Below the pieces are notes generated by a model. That model did not search any database, was not told the origin of the DNA, and worked only from the letters and a program-made list of their open reading frames with translations. From Lepeophtheirus salmonis (taxonomy: Eukaryota > Arthropoda > Copepoda > Siphonostomatoida > Caligidae), in contig NC_052137.2 of the NCBI RefSeq assembly GCF_016086655.4, forward strand, positions 5,146,001 through 5,210,000: a DNA stretch of 64,000 nucleotides. Reading direction: 5' to 3'. Each line of letters begins with the position of its first letter. Position 1 is the stretch's first letter. A program made the translations under genes and the position numbers. Below, piece after piece: positions 55,006 to 64,000 of the stretch.

Positions 55006-55010
55006 TGAAT

Positions 55011-55665
55011 GGTGTTAGGTAATTTTGCCTCAGGACATTTTGCCTTCATATTTAAAAAAATTGATTTATACTTCGTTTTTATTTTATGTTTGGTTATAAT
55101 TGATGTTCCTTTGGAATTTTTTAATCAAAATATGTCATGTGTATTACTATCAAACACAGAAAGTGGTTTTTTTCTGTTAAAAAAAGATATAGTCATGTCC
55201 CAAAATTACAAAACATACACCAACAAAATCTCATTATGTAATGAATACGAACTAGAGACAAAATAGGTAATGAAAACGAGAAAAACAAAAATAAACAAAC
55301 CCGACAACGATTTGAATAGAAGAATTGCTAATCACTTCTCCGTTAGTAATTATCATTAGACATGATGGAATATTCATAATAGAACAGACTCATGGATTGA
55401 CGAACAAGCATAATATGAGGCAAGAGTATAATTCCATCATTACTCCAACAGAAAACAAACATTTAATATATTTGACTGTAACAAATATTGCATATTTTGA
55501 TTTAAAAGAATCAAGGGGAGCATTAATTTTAACCAATAATAACAAAAACGACTTATAAACTTTATTGATTTATATATTAAGGCAAAATATGTACTCTTTA
55601 AGCACAATGGCTTTACGGTAAAATATCCTTAGGCAATATAGTTTAAGGCAAAATTACCGTGCACC
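55011..55665. mobile_element. Second foldback-like family, complete copy
   Basis: TIRs are GGTGTTAGGTAATTTTGCCT (55011-55030) and AGGCAAAATTACCGTGCACC (55646-55665). Subterminal short repeats (TTAAGGCAAAATAT, TTAGGCAATATAG, ACGGTAAAATATC) sit inside the right arm, with ACATTTTGCCTT inside the left. Frames inside are AT-driven. A target duplication could not be established. Confidence 0.65.
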
Positions 55666-55669
55666 AATT

Positions 55670-56515
55670 ATTGAAATAATATTTTTTTTAAAATACAAAA
55701 TTGATCTCTATAAGTATCAAAATTTGAATACATATTCCTTTACTATTACTTAATAATGTAATATCATTCACTTCAAATCGTAAATTCATAGAAGCTGCGT
55801 AGTTAGTTTTGGAGTGATATTCACCGCTCCAAGTGGACAAACAAAAAGTGTGTCTATGACTACTAACTTGTACAAATATTGACTGTGGCGTCGGAACTAT
55901 AGAGTACACACGGCCATTTGACCACTCACTTTTTTTTAGGTGAAATAGTTCAATAATACAATACATTTCGTGACTATGACATGATCATTATATAATTTCA
56001 CCTCCACACATGCAAATACATTTTAGCACGGCTATCACTTGGTTTTTGTATTTTTACAGTTAGGTTTATACTTTTGTGGGAATACAAGGGGTCATTATTT
56101 CGGCTAATATGCTGCCCAATCTTAAAGGAAGGAAGAAACTGTTATTATTTTGTTGTTAATCTCAAACAGCTTTTATTAAACTTATTTGAGGATATTAATA
56201 CAAAAACGAAGTAAAAGTCATGCTCTGAGAAAATGTATATTTTGAAGTATTTAAAAAATAAATCCCCCCACCCTTCATATACAAAATTGAACAACTTCAT
56301 AAGGATTTTTCGTCACACTTTTGGTGTTATACAGTGGGGGGGATTTTGAAATCCTGAACAAGTGTAGACCTCAATATCTTGACAACTCAAAATCTATACT
56401 TATAAAAGTTGACTCATCAAATTTAGCTGACAAAAACAGGAAAAGAAAATGTTGCCAATATTGTGGGCCTTCGTACTGGGTGCATTCCCTAAGAGATTAT
56501 TGAGTTTAGCAATCT
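55670..56515. other. Intergenic DNA
   Basis: No supported feature. The 56321-56503 frame has a CxxC (KCCQYCG) but no context. Confidence 0.3.
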
Positions 56516-56519
56516 ACCC

Positions 56520-56670
56520 AAATCAACTATATACGATGATACAAAGATTTTGAGTAGTTCATACGCTTGATAATCTCATGCAGAGTGAACCCCGGGCAAC
56601 CCAATTCGCATATAACGGTTCTTCTGGTCTGCTCCATCTTCAACTGTCGACTGTTTTTTTCCATTTCTGT
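56520..56670 (-). mobile_element. Mariner-like relic, first HTH
   Basis: The minus frame reads MEKNSRQLKMEQTRRTVICE, then GFTLHEIIKRMNYSKSLYRR, as in the first HTH of maT-type transposases (RRxVIxELxxxGxxxxEIIKxxxYSKSTVYR). Nothing after this domain remains. Confidence 0.5.
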
Positions 56671-56674
56671 TTGT

Positions 56675-57085
56675 GTCTACTAACAATAGACATGGCTATT
56701 CGGAGCTAAATGAACCTATAGAAGCCGAGATATAATCAATTGAAATTGTTCCAAATTATCTGGAACATGCTGTACATGAAAGAAGATTCATTTTGAAGAC
56801 TCTCAACGATAGTTTTGCAAGAAAAAAAGAAGATCGAAAATCAAAATGGCTGACGTTACTAATTAAAGTTTCAATTTGCATTTAAATATTTACCACGGAT
56901 GATCAAATCGTTGTAATATGGCTATTTTGAATTAATAAAATATTTGACTATTAACTCTAAAGCGGGGTGAAGGGATTATTCTATATACAGACTGCGAAAT
57001 ATAACTGCCTTTTTCCAAAAGGCAATAAAATAAGAAGTTTTATTAGTTAAAACTGTTTTATTGTTGTTTCATAGTGATAGTATAT
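56675..57085. other. Intergenic DNA
   Basis: No feature was recognised. Confidence 0.3.
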
Positions 57086-57089
57086 ATTA

Positions 57090-57891
57090 GGTTGGGGAGA
57101 AAGTAATTTCGTATTTTTCCGCATTATTTCAATGGTTTAAAAGAAGTGTTAGACTCATCCAATTTAAGCCAAGTATTGAACAGCACGGGCACGAGCAATC
57201 ACTTTTTACTAACGAGAATCCAGCTTCATAATGCCCTTCTTGTTGAAGCCTTTGTTACTATTGGTAAAACACTCGAACAATCAATTTTCATAGGTCTCTA
57301 TGAATGTCAAATTTGTACCCCCAAGTGCGTTGGCCATAGACAGGAAAAAGTGGTAGTCACTTGGTGACTGGTCCGTACCGTAGGGTGGATGCATAAGAAC
57401 TGCCCTTCCGAGATCCCAGAGCTTCTGGTGCTACATCAAAGGAGTGTGCGGCCTGTCGTTGTCTTGATGATGTCTTTTTGTCTCCTGTTCACCCTTTTCG
57501 ATCGTCATTTTGAAACAGTTGAATAATTCAAAGTGGAGAGCAGAATTGACAAAAAAAAAATTAAAAAAATCCCTTTCCACTATTGTGCTACACGAACCGA
57601 AAGAGTATCGGCCTTGTATACATTGCAAATTGTCTTGGTCGCTTAAGACGCGTTTTTCCCTCTCAGGTAGTAAACATGAAAAATATGGCGGAGTTCTTTC
57701 TTTGAGACCTCCATACTTGACGCACGATAATCCACGATAGAACTAGCCAAGCACAATACTGTCCAAAAAGCGTTTGTCGTATATACTCACACCTTTACCA
57801 CGCCTTATTGCATGATCCGATGTGACCAATAATGAAGAAGATCTACTTAGTTAAAAAATGCGCGGGACATACGTAATTACTTTTTCTCCAA
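57090..57891 (-). mobile_element. 802-bp internally deleted mariner flanked by TA
   Basis: TIRs GGTTGGGGAGAAAGTAATTT (57090) and AATTACTTTTTCTCCAAC (to 57891) are bordered by TA at 57088-57089 and 57892-57893. The minus-strand transposase keeps its start and HTH-linker, then jumps to DNDRPHTPLM, followed by WDLGRAVLMHPPYGTDQSPS and DYHFFLSMANALGG, the classical mariner end with the SPDLAPSDYH motif altered. The catalytic centre before D2 is deleted. Confidence 0.8.
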
Positions 57892-57894
57892 CTA

Positions 57895-58615
57895 TCAATA
57901 CGCTTGTATCTGAATAAAAAACTGTATATCATTACATATTTTTGCTCTGAATTCACGTTGTACACCTAAAAGATTGCTTGTTGAAACACTCGTATCTCAA
58001 AATATACCAGTGTAGTAAACAATGAATAAGAACAAAGGTACGGGAAAAGAACCCACATTTGGTATTTAAACTTTGTTTGTATATAATCTTAGAAAGTGAA
58101 TTTAGCTCCAGGATAATTTTTTTTCATATTTTGATCAATTGTTTTTGGAAGATTCTCGAACTTTAGTATTTCTTTTTTTTCATTCGTGAGATTTGAGTTT
58201 GGAGTGAAACAAAGTTGAAAGAATTTCATTTAATAAAAACTGAAAGGCTCTTTTTATTTTTCAAAAAAAGAGCTTTAAGCTATAAACGTAGATATAGAGT
58301 GTAGGTATATAAAAGATCTAATGTAAGAAAATTATATATTTAGGCTCTCAGTAAGATGTACATCTAATATTTATTATGTATAAAAAATAAATAAAAGTTT
58401 ATATAGTTATAGAAAAGCTACGAATTGCTTTGACCTATATTTGTGTTTATATATAAAATATACAGTTTGTGTGTGTACACTTTATGGGGCCCACACCGTT
58501 GGGCCTAGGGAAAGGAAACTTTGCCTCTTTTGAAACTAGTCAGGCTAAGGCTGGGTGCCGATTTGTGGGACGTCATTTGCGGTGGGCTTTCATCTTATCG
58601 GGAGAAGGTACGTTA
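57895..58615. other. Intergenic DNA leading into the minisatellite
   Basis: The 58490-58600 block is GC-richer (GGGCCCACACCGTTGGGCCT) but is not coding on either strand. Confidence 0.3.
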
Positions 58616-58619
58616 CGTT

Positions 58620-59295
58620 ACATAGACGAGTTATAATTTTTTTGAAAAAATTTCAAAAAATAAAATAAAAAATGATAGATTTTTTTGGAAAAAATATTCA
58701 AAGGGCCACAGATGTTTAAAAAATATATTTCAAATATATAATTTTTGAAAAAAAATTTTAGAAAATAGTGTTAAAGTATAAAATTTTTTTGAAAAAAAAA
58801 TAATTCAAATGTTAAACTATTACTAAGAAAATTTGAGAAATGAAATAAAATTTAAATATTTAAATTTTTTTGGAAAAAAAAATTCAAATGTTAAATTATT
58901 AGTAAGAAAATTTGAGAAATGAAATAAAATTTAAATATTTAAATTTTTTGGAAATATTTTTAAATGCTCATAGTTCACAAAAAATAGTTTTTTTTGACAT
59001 CAATTTAAAAGAATATACTTCAAATATAAAATTTTTTGAAAAAATTTTTTTTAATCATAAATACTTTGGAAAAAAATTTCAAAAGCCACACTGTTCACAA
59101 AATTAAAAAAAATATAATTCAAATGTTAATTTTTTTGGGAAAAAATGAAATGAAATTTTTTAGAAAAAAAATCAAAAAATATATTTCAAATATTTAGTTT
59201 TGAGAAAATATTTTCAAAAGTTCACAGTTCACAATTTTTTGTATTTTTTGAACAAAATTGCAAAGATATATTTCAAATACCACAAATTTCTGAAG
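58620..59295. repeat. AT-rich minisatellite with a recent ~80-bp duplication
   Basis: The array is built on TTTTTTTGGAAAAAA, TTCAAATGTTAAA and CCACA...GTTCACAA modules. Two nearly identical ~80-bp units lie side by side at about 58804-58884 and 58885-58965. Confidence 0.6.
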
Positions 59296-59299
59296 GCTC

Positions 59300-59400
59300 C
59301 TAACTGTCATTTTGGATTAGCATGTCTATATTGAGATGATTTTCCATGATAAGATGGTGGGCCAGCCAAAATTCCCTCGCGGGCCGTTATGGGCCAGGGG
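59300..59400. repeat. Possible hAT terminus
   Basis: GATGGTGGGCCAGCCAAA, then CGCGGGCCGTTATGGGCCAG and GGGTTTCCACCTCTG, resembles hAT-family ends that carry GGCCC/GGGCC repeats. The opposite end was not found. Confidence 0.3.
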
Positions 59401-59404
59401 TTTC

Positions 59405-59810
59405 CACCTCTGATTTAGCCATAGAGTGGTTAATAAATTGAACTTTAAGTAGCCGAAATTGATCGTCTCAATAAAATAATGAGAAATAGACAGAGTTTAT
59501 TTGAAAGGACCTCATCAAGTTTTTTCAACCTTAGTCTTTTATATCAAATAAAGATTGCTAAAATTTAGCTTAAAATCTTTGTTCCCCGTCATTTGAATAC
59601 AAAAGCTATATGTTTATTTAACTTCTTTTACGAATGATCGTCAATTTCTATCAAAAAATTATCTTATTAACCCATTGGAGGCCCACATTTTTTAAAATTG
59701 GATTAGCCAAATATTATTGTCAATAAAAATTAATGAAAGGGGCCTTAACGGTAAAAATTTCATTCTTATTTAATCAAATTAATTTATAAACTACCATTTT
59801 GTTTTAATGT
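59405..59810. other. AT-rich intergenic DNA
   Basis: No feature was recognised; short similarity to the 29000-29350 dispersed repeat occurs near 59680-59745. Confidence 0.3.
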
Positions 59811-59815
59811 TCCTT

Positions 59816-60030
59816 TAATTCGTCAGATGGATTTACACTGATTAAGTATAAGTAAACATTATAAAATATATTTACTCCATCTAACCTAAGAATCAAATTA
59901 GAAGTCCATTTACATAGGTATAGTATATTTCATTCTCTAAGGCACTTCCGGGATGCGAATTACCACCTTTTGAGTTGAAAAGAATAATTTTTTCCCTACC
60001 CTTTGCCCATTGAGCTACGTCTTTCCATTT
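59816..60030 (-). mobile_element. tRNA-derived SINE, copy 1
   Basis: On the minus strand the head has a pol III A box (GTAGCTCAATGGGCAAAGG) and B box (GGTAATTCGCATCCC), followed by a body and the tail TGTTTACTTATACTTAATCA, GTGTAAATCCATCTGACGAA, ending TTAAAGGAACATTAAAA. The tail is nearly identical to that of the copy at 61745-61930, although ~55 bp of extra sequence lies in the body. Confidence 0.65.
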
Positions 60031-60034
60031 TTAG

Positions 60035-60420
60035 ATTTTATGTGCTTTAGAAAGGTGTCCTGACTGAGAAACGCTGGTATAGATAATATTTGTATTCATA
60101 TACGAATGATAATCGATTTATATCAACAAATTATTCTTTCTAAGCCTTTAGATGAGAATACGAAAATAATATATGTACTTTATTTAAAAAGAGCCCCATA
60201 TCGGGGTCAATATAATTCACGTAAATCAAATTAAGGTTCTATATGGTAACTAAATCTCTCGGGTATCTTAACTCATCCCACAAATTTGTATAAAAAGCCT
60301 ATAATTGACTCAAATATGTCCATGAAATGTTGGGGGGAATGTATTTTTAAAATAAGAAAAATAAATCGGGATTTTCTTCTTATCTTGTTTTTACGTTGAC
60401 ACACTACATACATATATAGT
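60035..60420. repeat. Dispersed repeat, copy of 29000-29350
   Basis: It contains AAGAGCCCCATATCGGGGTC, AATAAATCGGGATTTTCTTC and ACGTTGACACACTACATA. Confidence 0.45.
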
Positions 60421-60424
60421 CTTA

Positions 60425-61395
60425 TATTTCTTAAATTATATTAAAATCAATTGAATAGATGATATTCATTTATAATGTTCTTTAATTTTTTGCCAGTTAT
60501 GTAATTAACTTAATCAAAACACATTTCTTCACACTGAGATTTACATTTTTAGTTTTCAGATATCCTTTGAATAACGAAAAAAAAAATGGAAAATGCATTA
60601 TTTTTTATAATATTTTTGTTGTATTATATACATTTTCTTTCTCTTTCTAGTGTTACTTAGATCTTTAAAAAGGATAAGGATCTTTTAAGGATATAATCCA
60701 AATATTAAATCATATTTTTAATATAAACTATCAAATACATTTTCTTATCAAAATCCTACTTATTTAACTCTATAACGGATATTACAGGAGATATCTCGTT
60801 TTCAATTTCTACTTTTTTATTTTGCAGCAGACACGATACCTTGTTGTAAAAGGAAAACTTAAATATTTTGTCTCTGGTGAAGTCAGAGATATACATATTA
60901 TATATATTTGAATCTTGTAAAATTTGATTGGAGTTTTCTTGGTTAATTTTCCAAGAGAGGTTAGTGTGAATGGATCGTAAGTATTTGTTATTCGGTTATG
61001 AACAACTCTCAAAAAAATTCTAATCCTTGAGAACACATTTTGATGAATCAGTTCCTTAGAGTGTGCAATCAAGCTGGTTACTATTCGACTGATGTTTATA
61101 AATCCAACTACTATCACCAAACCGTTAAGAACAAGGGGATAAAATCTAATACAAAAATGACGACATCTTGCCGTGCAGATCTTTATTTTGGTTGTGTAAA
61201 CTCTAAAATGAGGCAACAGTCTCTTTAGAACTTCGCCGAATGCATTCTTCTGACAATTTACATCGTAAAGGTGGAGTTTCTTTGGTTAGTTTTGCACGGT
61301 TCTAGGATGTTACGCCCCAGGCATTTTCACTCTTATACATATATTACAGCATAAATATGCTTTCCACACATAATTTATGGTTTAAAATGAGTCTC
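60425..61395. other. Intergenic DNA
   Basis: Overlapping frames on both strands at 60809-61228 were examined; neither shows a family motif or a convincing splice site pair. Confidence 0.3.
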
Positions 61396-61400
61396 CCCAT

Positions 61401-61618
61401 TTGAAGTCATTTGAAATGCATTTTTGCATTCATTTGTGTAAAATGAGAGCATTTAATTCAATTTTAATATATTTTAAAATAGAAAATTTCAAACAGGAGT
61501 GTTGCAAAAATTGTCTCGAGGGCATTTCATTTTCTCATTTCCCTCTTATGATTCTTGCAATTTCTATCATAATATTTTATAGTTACTTTTCGTTTGCTGG
61601 CCTTAACTCCAAGCCTAG
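61401..61618 (+). CDS. Possible exon with a hydrophobic segment
   Basis: The frame ends FSHFPLMILAISIIIFYSYF followed by SFAGLNSKPR exactly at a good donor (CCTAG/GTAAGATT, 61619). About 22 hydrophobic residues could span a membrane. No acceptor is convincing and no neighbouring exon was found, so chance is quite possible. Confidence 0.2.
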
Positions 61619-61744
61619 GTAAGATTAAAATAACTTCTAAATAATTAAGAGAAATTATATTTTTAAATTTAAGTATTTTCTTAAACAACTAAATTAGCGT
61701 AAGCCTTAATAATATGAAACCATAATTCTGAACTTTCCTTACTC

Positions 61745-61930
61745 ATAACTCTAATACTAATATGTGGAACTGCCATGGCTCATGGACAGCACGCTCGGGA
61801 GTTATTCTCTTGAACTTGATGAGTGTGCGTTCGCGCCCCGGTGATTCCTAGAGAAAGAAATATAATACTAAAATGTTTACTTATACTTAATCAGTGCAAC
61901 CCCATCTAACCAATTAAAGGAACATTAAAA
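61745..61930 (+). mobile_element. tRNA-derived SINE, copy 2
   Basis: The head has an A-box-like CCATGGCTCATGGACAGCAC and a B-box-like GCGTTCGCGCCCCGG, with an internal insert where an intron or long variable arm would be. The tail AATGTTTACTTATACTTAAT, CAGTGCAACCCCATCTAACC, AATTAAAGGAACATTAAAA matches copy 1. An A/T-rich 3' end follows. Confidence 0.65.
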
Positions 61931-61934
61931 AAAT

Positions 61935-62140
61935 AATAATATGAATCCTATAAATATTAGACCCTTAAGCGGTTTTTAATTCTTGTGACCCTCCCCAGTA
62001 AAAGCAAGGTATGAATTATTTCATCCAAATTGACTTAAAATGTCATAATTTCATAATTAATTACAAAGAACTTCATTGAAGACATTATATGTGGAAGATA
62101 AATTTTATCCTTAATATATGTATGAGGGAATAACTTCCCA
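61935..62140. other. Intergenic DNA
   Basis: No feature was recognised. Confidence 0.3.
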
Positions 62141-62545
62141 GGGCTGAAATGCATAGGGTGTATTTCCGGTCACCAATTTGCAAAGGAGTTGGCGAGTTAC
62201 CTTCTGGTCTGTTATCTAACAACACTTTGCCCAACCAAATTCACTGACTTCCGAGGTAGAACTTAGCTTCTGCGTCCCCACATTTACAATTTAAGGACTA
62301 AATTAGGACCGTATCCTAGAGAACTCCATCTCTTAATCTCGCAATTGCTTGAAAAGCTAGCTAGTCCTCTTTCTGATCGAACAATAAACCCAAATTTTTC
62401 CTCACTCTCTCTCTAAGGTCACCAACAGTCAAGGTAGGACAGCTCGTGAGTCTCATGAATTGAGAAGAACTCCTGCAGTTCAGTAGGTCTGATGAAGTCA
62501 CAGTTTGTAAATCTCCCATTCTATTGTTGGTATGAAATAACAAAG
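62140..62545 (-). other. GC-richer, coding-like but unrecognised patch
   Basis: Base composition is nearer 45% GC than the surroundings. The minus strand reads MGDLQTVTSSDLLNCRSSSQ, then LTSCPTLTVGDLRERVRKNL before stops, and a further open piece NRPEGNSPTPLQIGDRKYTL. It may be a decayed transposon or gene. I cannot name it. Confidence 0.25.
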
Positions 62546-62549
62546 TTAT

Positions 62550-64000
62550 ATACCTCTAGATCTTCTCAACTAGTTGAAACTACCACAATAAGGCATTTGG
62601 ACTATCAAAGCTTGTTTTGAACTATTTCCTATGCTATTTCTATTTCTTTTGTCGTAATATCCTAGCAAATGTTTTAAAAAAGACTCACATATCTTAAATA
62701 TAGGGTCGAGCCCAAAAGTATTCGTATCCTTTCAATATTTGCCTTATTTATATCAGAATTGTTTAACAATTGTTTTTAATTTTCTTATTAGTAATGTTTT
62801 TGATAATAATTTATATTTATTGACTAAAAATATTAATTTCTTTTATAAAGTATTTGTTTATGCTTCGAAAACCATTTTTGCTTGTTTTAAAAGTTTTAAT
62901 TTATTCTCCCTTTAGTTTCCTTGGGGTAGCTTTAGAAAGCAAAACGTAAAACTTTTTTTTTTTTAATCCTGACTGAATAAATAAATCATTGTTATCTCCT
63001 TACAAAATATGAAACTATTTGTGCTACTTTAAGATGATCTCGTTGAAAAATGAAACTTTTATAGGGTATTTTCTAACTAACTAACAACATCAAAAAAAAA
63101 AAGAAAAAAAGAAAATTAGGACAGCTATGTCAAAAAAGAAAACTAAATTTTTGGCAGAGTGATACCCTTACATATGTAAAACATGCTGGCAACGTTTTAT
63201 TTCATAAGACTTTGGCAATGTTTTTTATTATTGATCAAAAACTTGCCCATGAATTTCCGACTTAAAAAACAAAAAACAAGTACCAAATTTTGAGAGGTAA
63301 ACTCATTTGGATCTATACAAATACAATAAAATATAGCGTCCAGTAATAAAAAAATTAAAGTGACGCTGAATTTTTTTTTATCTAACCAGATACTTGGATC
63401 TATATCTCTTGATCCACTTTAAGTTATGTGCTGAAATTTGGCGCACTTGATTTACTCATGAATTTGAGCTTGTGTATCAAAAACTATCCAAATTTGAGAG
63501 GGTGGGTTTACATGCCCAAGTTGACATGGAATATCACCATAAAAACCTTGAACCACCCATGACTTGACTTCTTCCTACACACAAAATTTTCATTCATAAA
63601 AAAGTCATCAAATTTCTCACCTTTCCTTTCCTCCGAGCCTAAAAAAACAACCTGTAGATACACCTGTAATTGGATGTTCATTGACCTGAATGGCATTTTT
63701 TGAATCACACAAAAAAGGATCGATATACTGATAGCAATGTTCGTATCGGAATAGCTGCCAAAATACTTGTATCGAAACAAAAACTATTTTGTACATGTTG
63801 CAGCTGAACAAATGGGATGAATAATTTTCAAAGAAAAGTTTAAAGTTCTCTGTGATGCAGATAATACGGAAATTGATTGTTTCATTGATGTAATTTTTTA
63901 CTTTTAAAATAAAATTTAATAATTCAAAGGCATTCAGAGGCATATTGAAATGGTTCACTGTAAAATGATTGTAGTAAAAAAGGTTGTGAACAAAATCGTT
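62550..64000. other. AT-rich intergenic DNA
   Basis: Minus-strand frames at 63508-63958 overlap each other, lack motifs and look AT-driven. No repeat family was recognised. Confidence 0.35.

Noticed and set aside
60809..61228. 135-codon minus-strand and 62-codon plus-strand ORFs overlapping each other
   Set aside because: Neither has motifs, consistent composition or splice signals; they cannot both be coding and nothing favours either.
61745..61860. Calling a functional tRNA gene
   Set aside because: A and B boxes are imperfect, the stem pairing is poor, and the downstream tail is shared with 59816-59900, which identifies a SINE.

Overview
This is a eukaryotic, AT-rich, gene-poor and transposon-dense window. 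It fits an arthropod genome: one gene encodes an RR-1-type cuticle protein, one encodes katanin p80, introns are GT-AG, and Tc1/mariner relics are very abundant. A copepod such as a sea louse is my best guess; that is inference, because no species-diagnostic sequence was checked.

Genes. (1) The 3' part of a katanin p80 (KATNB1) gene lies on the + strand at 4602-10242. It has five exons whose splice phases agree exactly and give 636 residues: the last WD40 strand, a long linker and the complete con80 p60-binding domain, followed by a poly(A) signal. The WD40 exons lie to the left, outside the window or beyond the large intron that fills 1-4600. (2) A cuticle protein gene lies on the - strand at 26868-27522, with a 63-bp intron inside the signal peptide and a TATA box. 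It carries one extra base that shifts the frame inside the chitin-binding domain. (3) Weaker candidates are an 89-residue ORF (14032-14301), an exon-like frame with an in-frame stop (25055-25383, -), a terminal-exon-like frame (45900-46106) and an exon-like frame with a donor site (61401-61618). None of these four is recognised.

Everything else I can interpret is mobile DNA. By region: 0.5-4 kb has a full-length mariner with TIRs (1712-2995) and pieces of others; 5-10 kb has mariner relics and short TIR elements inside katanin introns; 11-16 kb has a MITE family and a deleted mariner; 17-24 kb has a broken Ty3/gypsy element, a non-LTR element split by a mariner, and inverted LTR-like repeats; 28-37 kb has LTR-like repeats, a 430-bp palindrome, a Tc1 relic and a hAT relic broken by a mariner; 38-44 kb has five or more mariner relics and a foldback-like element; 47-57 kb has more mariner relics, a BEL/Pao-like integrase split by a foldback-like element with a 9-bp target duplication, a second foldback-like family and a Helentron-like tail; 57-62 kb has a TA-flanked deleted mariner, an AT-rich minisatellite and two copies of a tRNA-derived SINE.

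The most informative loci are the nested insertions. They give insertion order, and in the BEL integrase case the reading frame itself confirms the insertion boundary. I found no CRISPR arrays, rRNA or intact tRNA genes. All family assignments come from reading motifs by eye, not from searches.
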